DNA of 18,640 bases from UBA2227 sp036677505 (lineage in GTDB: Bacteria; Bacillota_I; Bacilli_A; Erysipelotrichales; Erysipelotrichaceae): contig JAVBWK010000004.1 of the NCBI GenBank assembly GCA_036677505.1, positions 1-18,640 on the forward strand, written 5' to 3'. The translations under genes and the position numbers were made by a program. The number at the start of each line of letters is the position of its first letter. The first letter of the stretch is position 1. Below the pieces are notes generated by a model, which made no database searches, was not told where the DNA came from, and saw nothing but the letters and a program-made list of their open reading frames with translations. This document shows, piece by piece, positions 14,126 through 18,640 of this stretch.

Positions 14126-15372
14126 AATGCCCGAACATTGTAACTTCGTCTCTTTTTTCTCAATTCTTCAATGTTTTTCTCAAGGATAGCTTCGTATGGG
14201 CCCTTAGTATTTGGAATGTAAAACCTTATATCCTGTATCTTCTCAGGCAGGTAAGCAAGCTTGGGCCAAACATCCGGGCGATCGTAGGGATATCGATCGT
14301 CATCACTCAGATCGACAGGTGTCAGTCGAAGATACTTCGGAATCTGGTGATTTTCTTTCTCAATCAGGGACAAAGCGGTGTCGATGGCATTGATACCGCT
14401 TTTTGATTTAGGTGAAAGACACAAATCAATGACCGCAACGCTCAATGGGATCCTTGCCTCCGGAAAACCGACTCTCCGCGCCGTATCACAGGCTGCGATG
14501 GTACGGGCAACCAGGGCAGGATTCGCTAAACCGACATCTTCATAGGCAGTCACAAGTAATCGGCGCTCTATCGAGTCAATATCATTGGCTTGAATCAATC
14601 GTGCCAAATAATAAATGGCTGCGTCAGCATCGCTTCCTCTGATCGATTTCTGAAATCCGGAAAGAAGATCATAGTATCCATCGCCGGTATCTTCCGTGTG
14701 ACTGGATACGATACGCACATATTGCTTGACAACTGATAACGTGATGTGAAAATCACTGACAGAAGTAGCTGCAATTTCCAAAACATTCAGTGCATAACGG
14801 ATATCTCCGTTACAGGCTTTGACGATGGCATCTGCCGCATCATCATCAAGAGTATAGGAATGTTCGAAACCTTGCGGATGACTCAAAGCACGATAGAGTG
14901 CTTCTTTGCACTGCTCATTGGTTAATGGATAGAACTCGAAAATGTGACAGCGCGATCGGATAGCTGCGTTAATAGCAAAATACGGATTTGCGGTCGTCGC
15001 CCCGATCAGAGTAATCAGACCGTCCTCGATATGCGGAAGCAGATGGTCCTGTTTATCTCGATTCAGGCGGTGAACCTCATCCATGATGAGAACCAAACCA
15101 TCTGTAAGTTTAGCCTCAGCAAATATCTGATCCAAATCCTTCTTATTACCGGTAACCGCATTGAACATCCGATACGGACGATGCAGCTGTTTAGCCATGG
15201 CTATGGCAGCGGTAGTTTTCCCTGTGCCCGGGGGACCAAAAAAAATCATGGAGAATAACTGCGCAGAATCAATACACTTACGAAGAATTCCATCACCTTT
15301 TACTAAATGGTCCTGTCCGATAATTTCATCGAGAAGGTTTGGGCGAATTCTGAATGCCAAGGGTTGTTTCAT
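14110..15372 (-). CDS. rarA: Replication-associated recombination protein A, AAA+ ATPase
   Basis: RarA (MgsA) acts at stalled replication forks and interacts with single-strand binding protein in studied bacteria. The 420-residue protein has the N-terminal LAFRIRPNLLDEIIGQDHLV, Walker A GPPGTGKTT (46-54), Walker B with D98-E99 in MDEVHRLNRDKQDHLLPHIEDG, sensor 1 GATTANP, a sensor-2 region SRCHIFEFYPL, and the C-terminal clamp-loader-like segment KSIRGSDADAAIYYLARLI and RRLLVTAYEDVGLANP that identifies RarA. Length is slightly below many relatives. The start ATG has TAGGAGTG just upstream. It is transcribed alone, divergently from dtd. Confidence 0.95.
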   Translation of the reverse strand: MKQPLAFRIRPNLLDEIIGQDHLVKGDGILRKCIDSAQLFSMIFFGPPGTGKTTAAIAMAKQLHRPYRMFNAVTGNKKDLDQIFAEAKLTDGLVLIMDEVHRLNRDKQDHLLPHIEDGLITLIGATTANPYFAINAAIRSRCHIFEFYPLTNEQCKEALYRALSHPQGFEHSYTLDDDAADAIVKACNGDIRYALNVLEIAATSVSDFHITLSVVKQYVRIVSSHTEDTGDGYYDLLSGFQKSIRGSDADAAIYYLARLIQANDIDSIERRLLVTAYEDVGLANPALVARTIAACDTARRVGFPEARIPLSVAVIDLCLSPKSKSGINAIDTALSLIEKENHQIPKYLRLTPVDLSDDDRYPYDRPDVWPKLAYLPEKIQDIRFYIPNTKGPYEAILEKNIEELRKKRRSYNVRALKKER

Positions 15373-15390
15373 AAAATCACTCCTATAAGT

Positions 15391-15399
15391 ATTTTAACA
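15391..15399 (-). promoter_or_regulatory. Extended -10 promoter of rarA
   Basis: On the minus strand TGTTAAAAT is a TG-n extended -10 (TAAAAT at 15391-15396), about 18 bases before the rarA start codon, with no good -35. On the plus strand a mirror TAAAAT at 15415-15420 could be the -10 of dtd, so the two promoters would overlap back to back. Confidence 0.45.
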
Positions 15400-15414
15400 G
15401 AAGCAAAAAGATAG

Positions 15415-15420
15415 TAAAAT
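15415..15420 (+). promoter_or_regulatory. Possible -10 box for the dtd transcription unit
   Basis: TAAAAT lies 28 bases upstream of the dtd ATG. The best -35 at 17 bases, TTTTAA (15392-15397), is poor and coincides with the rarA -10 on the other strand. There is no TG extension, so this is weak. Confidence 0.3.
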
Positions 15421-15448
15421 GAAGATACGGAAATTAATGAGGGATACT

Positions 15449-15889
15449 ATGCAGATTGTATTGCAACGAGTCAAATGTGCGAGTGTCGAAGTCGAAGGAC
15501 AAATCATCAGCTCGATTGGGACCGGTTATTTGCTTCTGGTAGGTATTGAAATCGGCGACACCGAAGAAACTATTAAAAAGAACGCTCAGAAGATTGCAAA
15601 TTTACGCGTCTTTGAAGATGAACACGGCAAAATGAATCTGAACATTCTTCAAGCAGGCGGATCCATTTTGAGCGTTTCTCAGTTTACGTTATGTGCATCG
15701 CTGGAAAGAGGGAACCGTCCGGGATTCGAGAGGGCTGCACATCCGAATCAGGCCATTCCGCTGTTTGACTTATTCAATCAAACGTTGCGAGATCACGGAA
15801 TCACAGTTGAAACGGGTATATTTAAGGCTTATATGCAAGTTTCGCTGGTCAATGACGGACCGGTGACATTTGTCATCAACCATACATAG
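15449..15889 (+). CDS. dtd: D-aminoacyl-tRNA deacylase
   Basis: Dtd removes D-amino acids, and glycine mischarged on tRNA-Ala, from tRNA, protecting translation. The 146-residue protein starts MQIVLQRVKCASVEV and has the catalytic-site motif SQFTL (77-81), NRPGFERAA (89-97) and the C-terminal NDGPVT (135-140) carrying the Gly-cisPro pair that excludes L-aminoacyl tRNA. IANLRVFEDEHGKMNLNI is typical. Upstream in-frame starts exist (15419), but GAGGG (15439-15443) and family length favour 15449. It heads the row dtd-folD-DUF951-ychF; its stop codon abuts the folD ribosome binding site. Confidence 0.95.
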   Translation: MQIVLQRVKCASVEVEGQIISSIGTGYLLLVGIEIGDTEETIKKNAQKIANLRVFEDEHGKMNLNILQAGGSILSVSQFTLCASLERGNRPGFERAAHPNQAIPLFDLFNQTLRDHGITVETGIFKAYMQVSLVNDGPVTFVINHT

Positions 15890-15899
15890 GAGGCAGACA

Positions 15900-16745
15900 A
15901 TGGCAGAAATTTTAGACGGAAAGTGGTTATCATCCACGATCAAAGAAGAAATCAAAGAAAAAGTCAATGAGTTAAAGGGAGTTCGCCATCCCAAGCTGGC
16001 GGTCGTATTAGTAGGAGATGACCCGGCATCACACACCTATGTCAATGCGAAGGAAAAGGCGTGCAAAGATGTTGGTTTCGTTTCAGAAGTTCATCGGTTA
16101 AACGCTGACATTTCCAATGATGAACTCTTAGGGTTGATACAAAAATTGAATGAAGATGATTCTGTGGATGGTATCCTTGTTCAAATGCCAATTCCAAAGC
16201 ACTTGGACAGTAAGGCAGTTATTTTGACGATCGATCCAAAGAAGGATGTCGACGGGTTCCATCCGATCAATGTCGGCAAGCTTCACAGCAATGAGAAGAC
16301 GTTTGTCCCATGTACGCCACTTGGTGTCATGAAATTGTTAGAAGCGTACAAAATTGATGTCACAGGACTCAATACAGTCGTATTGGGACGCAGTCATCTG
16401 GTGGGAAGACCCATCGCGCAGCTGTTGGTCAATGCGAATGCGACCGTGACCATCTGTCATTCCCGTTCTAAACACATCGATGAGATTTGCCGGCGTGCAG
16501 ATTTGATCGTTGCGGCCGTCGGGGTACCGCATTTTGTTAAGAAAGACTGGATCAAAAAAGGTGCAGTCGTTGTTGACGTCGGTATCCATCGGGATCAGGA
16601 CAATAAAATCATCGGTGATGTCGTTACAGAAGCGATGGAAGTCGCATCGTACATGACCCCGGTACCCAAAGGTGTCGGGCCAATGACAATTGCAATGCTT
16701 TTGTCAAACACATGGGATGCATATCAGCAACACTTGAAGGGGTGA
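15900..16745 (+). CDS. folD: Bifunctional methylene-THF dehydrogenase / methenyl-THF cyclohydrolase
   Basis: FolD interconverts 5,10-methylene-, methenyl- and 10-formyl-tetrahydrofolate with NADP, feeding purine synthesis and initiator tRNA formylation. The 281-residue protein carries Y47 and catalytic K51 in SHTYVNAKEKAC, Q95 in GILVQMPIPK, D118 in DVDGFHPINVGKL, the NADP-binding VVLGRSHLVGRP (160-171), and PKGVGPMTIAMLL. These sit three residues before the E. coli positions Y50, K54, Q98 and D121. The lysine in PKGVGPMT replaces the more usual glycine. A start at 15870 is in frame but lies inside dtd; AGGAGG (15888-15893) fixes ATG 15900. NADP for this reaction depends on nadK, elsewhere in the window. 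Confidence 0.96.
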   Translation: MAEILDGKWLSSTIKEEIKEKVNELKGVRHPKLAVVLVGDDPASHTYVNAKEKACKDVGFVSEVHRLNADISNDELLGLIQKLNEDDSVDGILVQMPIPKHLDSKAVILTIDPKKDVDGFHPINVGKLHSNEKTFVPCTPLGVMKLLEAYKIDVTGLNTVVLGRSHLVGRPIAQLLVNANATVTICHSRSKHIDEICRRADLIVAAVGVPHFVKKDWIKKGAVVVDVGIHRDQDNKIIGDVVTEAMEVASYMTPVPKGVGPMTIAMLLSNTWDAYQQHLKG

Positions 16746-16750
16746 TTCTT

Positions 16751-16957
16751 ATGATTGAGTATGGATTGGATGATATTGTAGAAATGAAAAAAGATCATCC
16801 GTGTTATAAGTCAAAACATTGGAAGATCATCCGTATGGGCGCTGATATTAAGATCAAGTGTCTGGGATGTGGGGCAGCTGTGATGTTTGATCGCAGTGAA
16901 TTTGAAAAAAAGCTAAAAAAAGTTGTTAAAAGAGCGTCTGCCGAAAGCAATGATTGA
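16751..16957 (+). CDS. DUF951 family small protein
   Basis: This 68-residue protein matches DUF951 (B. subtilis YyzM type): a beta-rich core with DIVEMKKDHPC, W24KIIRMGADIKIKCLGCG and an R-S-FEKKLKKV tail. Cysteines at 18, 37 and 40 (HPC and CLGC) could bind a metal, though a fourth ligand is not obvious; H17 is a candidate. The function of the family is unknown. The upstream frame extends into folD, but AAGGGGTG (16737-16744) places the start at 16751, five bases after the folD stop. The DUF951-ychF neighbourhood occurs in other Bacillota, which suggests a role in translation or nucleic acid binding, but that is inference. Confidence 0.88.
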   Translation: MIEYGLDDIVEMKKDHPCYKSKHWKIIRMGADIKIKCLGCGAAVMFDRSEFEKKLKKVVKRASAESND

Positions 16958-16982
16958 AGTTTGCATCGTAATTGTGTAAACT
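16954..16982 (+). promoter_or_regulatory. Weak promoter candidate upstream of ychF
   Basis: TTGAAG (16954-16959) and TAAACT (16977-16982) are 17 bases apart, each matching four of six consensus positions. No terminator separates DUF951 from ychF, so ychF may instead be read from upstream. Confidence 0.3.
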
Positions 16983-17009
16983 ATAGTGGTTGTTTGAAAG
17001 GATGATCTT

Positions 17010-18110
17010 ATGCCTCTTACTGCCGGAATCGTCGGATTACCCAATGTTGGGAAGTCGACGTTATTTAATGCTATTACGCGCTCACAAGTCGAAGCCGCCA
17101 ACTACCCCTTTGCGACCATTGCACCGAATGTCGGTGTCGTCGAGGTTCCGGATGATCGGCTGGATTTTTTAGCGTTTCATTTTAATCCGAAAAAACTGAT
17201 TTATACGACCTTCGAATTTACCGATATCGCCGGCTTGGTCAAAGGTGCTTCGAAAGGGGAAGGACTGGGTAACCAGTTTCTTTCGCATATCCGCGAAGTA
17301 GATGCGATCTGTCATGTGGTCCGCTGTTTTGAAGATGATCAGATCACTCATGTCGAAGGGAAAGTAGATGCGATTCGGGATATCGAAATCATCCATATCG
17401 AACTTGCTCTGGCAGATCTGTCTACGGTAGAAAACCGGATGGGTAAAGTTGAGCGAAAAGCTAAAACCAATGACAAAGAAGCTTTGATGGAATTATCTTT
17501 ACTGAAGCGGCTCCAGCAACTTCTGCTTGAGGGCAAGATGGCTAGAAGCATGAGTCTGACATCAGAGGAAGCCAACATTCTAAAGAGTTTTCAGTTACTC
17601 ACAGCTAAACCAGTCATCTATATTGCGAATATGTCTGACGAGGACATCACACATCCGGAAATCAATGAGCAATATCGTAAGGTAGTGGAGTATGCACTGG
17701 CAGAGAATAACCAGGTGATCCCGATTTGTGCGAAGATTGAGGAGGAGTTGGCTGTGCTGGATAAAGAAGAAAAACAAGTATTCCTTCAGGAGTTAGGCAT
17801 TGAACAATCCGGATTAGACAAAATCATCTGGTCAGCCTATAAACTGTTGGGATTATGTACGTTTTTTACTGCCGGTCCGCAAGAGGTCAGGGCGTGGACG
17901 TTTGTTCAGGGAACCAAAGCTCCGGCTGCGGCAGGTATCATCCACTCAGATTTTCAGCGGGGATTTATCAAAGCTGAAACATACTCGTTCAACGATTTTG
18001 CGGTCTATAAGTCTGAGTCGGCATTGAAAGAGGCTGGGAAGCTGCGTATTGAAGGTAAAGAATATATCGTTCAAGATGGGGATGTTCTTCATTTCCGATT
18101 CAATGTCTGA
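17010..18110 (+). CDS. ychF: Redox-regulated ATPase YchF (Obg family)
   Basis: YchF is a universally conserved P-loop protein of the Obg family that prefers ATP to GTP, associates with ribosomes and affects stress responses. The 366-residue protein has the P-loop GLPNVGKS (9-16), the G2-region NYPFATIAPNVG, G3 DIAGLVKGASKGEGLGNQFL (72-91), the non-canonical G4 element NMSDED (207-212) in place of NKxD, consistent with ATP use, a coiled-coil insert around 120-190, and a C-terminal TGS domain (about 280-366) starting FFTAGPQEVRAWTF. GAAAGG lies eight bases before the ATG. Its neighbours DUF951 and darA are on the same strand. Confidence 0.97.
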   Translation: MPLTAGIVGLPNVGKSTLFNAITRSQVEAANYPFATIAPNVGVVEVPDDRLDFLAFHFNPKKLIYTTFEFTDIAGLVKGASKGEGLGNQFLSHIREVDAICHVVRCFEDDQITHVEGKVDAIRDIEIIHIELALADLSTVENRMGKVERKAKTNDKEALMELSLLKRLQQLLLEGKMARSMSLTSEEANILKSFQLLTAKPVIYIANMSDEDITHPEINEQYRKVVEYALAENNQVIPICAKIEEELAVLDKEEKQVFLQELGIEQSGLDKIIWSAYKLLGLCTFFTAGPQEVRAWTFVQGTKAPAAAGIIHSDFQRGFIKAETYSFNDFAVYKSESALKEAGKLRIEGKEYIVQDGDVLHFRFNV

Positions 18111-18139
18111 TGTGATTGGATGAAGTTTTCGAAAATCTG

Positions 18140-18148
18140 TGCTAAAAT
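18140..18148 (+). promoter_or_regulatory. Extended -10 promoter candidate for darA
   Basis: TGCTAAAAT is a TG-n extended -10 with TAAAAT at 18143-18148, about 26 bases before the darA start; no good -35 is present. No terminator lies between ychF and darA, so read-through could also contribute. Confidence 0.4.
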
Positions 18149-18174
18149 TAAAGTACAGGTAAGGAGGAATATTC

Positions 18175-18498
18175 ATGAAATTAATCTTGGCAATCGTATC
18201 CAACGATGACAGTTCCAGTGTTTCTGCAGCTTTGACAAAAGAAAATTATTCGGTAACCCGATTGGCTACGACAGGTGGGTTCCTTCGTTCCGGAAATACG
18301 ACGATCATCGTAGGTACCGAAGATGACCGTGTTGAACATGCAATCGAACTGATTGGTAACGAAAGCAAACGCAGAACAGAAATCGTTCCTTCCACGGCAT
18401 CCTATGATATCGGACGCTATGCCTCGTTTCCGGTAGAGGTTCAAGTGGGCGGAGCAACGATTTTCGTATTGGATATTGAACAGTTTGTAAAATTATAA
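18175..18498 (+). CDS. darA: PII-like cyclic-di-AMP receptor
   Basis: DarA (PstA, YaaQ; formerly DUF970) is a PII-like trimeric protein that binds cyclic-di-AMP; its downstream target is not known. The 107-residue protein has the family hallmarks MKLILAIV at the start, LATTGGFLRSGNTTIIVGTEDDRVEHAIELI (30-60), and FPVEVQVGGATIFVL near the end. The large loop between the last strands is short, as is typical of DarA. AAGGAGG (18161-18167) is seven bases before the ATG. In B. subtilis the gene precedes a set of DNA polymerase genes; here the window ends before the next gene can be seen. A two-hairpin terminator follows. Confidence 0.95.
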   Translation: MKLILAIVSNDDSSSVSAALTKENYSVTRLATTGGFLRSGNTTIIVGTEDDRVEHAIELIGNESKRRTEIVPSTASYDIGRYASFPVEVQVGGATIFVLDIEQFVKL

Positions 18499-18505
18499 TA
18501 AATAA

Positions 18506-18588
18506 AAGCGAATCATTGTGATTCGCTTCAGACTGTAGACAAATACGGGGTTAAAAATTCATATGAATTTCTAACTCCGTTTTTCTTT
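18506..18588 (+). repeat. Two-hairpin terminator element, copy 2
   Basis: A 10-bp hairpin (18506-18515 with 18519-18528, loop TTG) is followed directly by CAGACTGTAGACAAA (18529-18543), then by a long hairpin and T-rich tail (18545-18588). The order and the linker match copy 1 at 78-135 on the other strand; the linkers differ at one of 15 bases, and the two hairpins differ completely in sequence. Confidence 0.6.
18545..18588 (+). terminator. Terminator downstream of darA
   Basis: Arms 18545-18562 and 18563-18580 pair over 18 positions with one G-T pair and one mismatch and no designed loop, then TTTTCTTT follows. The centre is a perfect 16-base palindrome (18555-18570). The first hairpin (18506-18528) has no T-run on the plus strand but has a T-rich flank on the minus strand. 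Confidence 0.8.
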
Positions 18589-18640
18589 GGGAAAACAAGC
18601 GGCAGAGGTGATGAAACAGAGATGAGATCGAAGAGTTTGA
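18589..18640 (+). other. Tail of the window without a convincing gene
   Basis: After the terminator, GAGGTG (18605-18610) is followed by an ATG at 18611, which meets a stop after four codons, and an ATG at 18622 that stays open to the edge but is 11 bases from the GAGGTG. No promoter is visible between the terminator and these codons. A gene start here is possible but not supported. Confidence 0.3.

Noticed and set aside
15870..15899. Upstream extension of folD into dtd
   Set aside because: The AGGAGG at 15888-15893 is ideally spaced for the ATG at 15900, and the known FolD N-terminus begins there.
18111..18142. TTTTCGAAAA palindrome between ychF and darA as a ychF terminator
   Set aside because: The stem is very short and AT-rich with no following T-run, so it is not a credible terminator.
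78..18588. Inverted copies of the two-hairpin element near both ends of the window, as if terminal repeats of a mobile element
   Set aside because: Everything between is core housekeeping genes with no transposase or integrase, the copies share only the short linker, and no target duplication is visible. A dispersed terminator module explains them better.
18526..18640. Plus-strand open frame running through the darA terminator to the window edge
   Set aside because: It has no start codon with a suitable ribosome binding site, and the reading passes through both arms of a hairpin, so the peptide is likely chance.

Overview
The window is a compact, gene-dense chromosomal stretch of a low-to-moderate GC Gram-positive bacterium (Bacillota). 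The evidence is strong AAGGAGG-type ribosome binding sites, sigma-A-like promoters, hairpin-plus-U-tract terminators, a PstA/DarA-type cyclic-di-AMP receptor, a YjbK-like CYTH protein beside NAD kinase, DUF951 just upstream of ychF, and a MutL with the endonuclease motif. TGA is used as a stop, so this is not a Mollicute code. The overall flavour suggests an Erysipelotrichia-like lineage, but that is inference; no rRNA or tRNA gene is present to settle it.

Layout. 1-72: promoter, ribosome binding site and first codons of a leftward gene that leaves the window. 78-2717: leftward CYTH protein, rightward NAD kinase, then leftward RodA-type SEDS protein. 2796-4412: a PTS EIIC-EIIB-like membrane protein whose EIIB part lacks the phosphorylated cysteine. 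4469-10851: a tightly overlapping operon mutS-mutL-miaA-tcdA-msrA (mismatch repair, two tRNA A37 modifications, methionine sulfoxide repair), ended by a terminator. 10914-12967: a two-gene ABC-2 type exporter. 13102-14088: a probably highly expressed lipoprotein with two near-identical 152-residue repeats behind a consensus promoter. 14110-15372: rarA, leftward, sharing a bidirectional terminator with the lipoprotein. 15449-18498: dtd-folD-DUF951-ychF-darA, rightward. 18499-18640: a two-hairpin terminator and a short tail without a convincing gene.

Most genes are housekeeping: genome maintenance (mutS, mutL, rarA), translation fidelity and tRNA biology (miaA, tcdA, dtd, ychF), cofactors (nadK, folD), protein repair (msrA) and cell envelope (rodA). 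No phage, insertion sequence, CRISPR array or defence locus was seen.

The items most worth a second look are: (1) the duplicated lipoprotein, whose repeats each carry a degenerate version of the flavinylation motif of FMN-binding domains; (2) the EIIBC-like protein with serine in place of the catalytic cysteine and a damaged sugar-site motif; (3) a composite element, hairpin + conserved CAGACTGT(C/A)GACAAA + hairpin/U-tract, found after the CYTH gene and after darA. There is no gene-free stretch longer than 300 bases.
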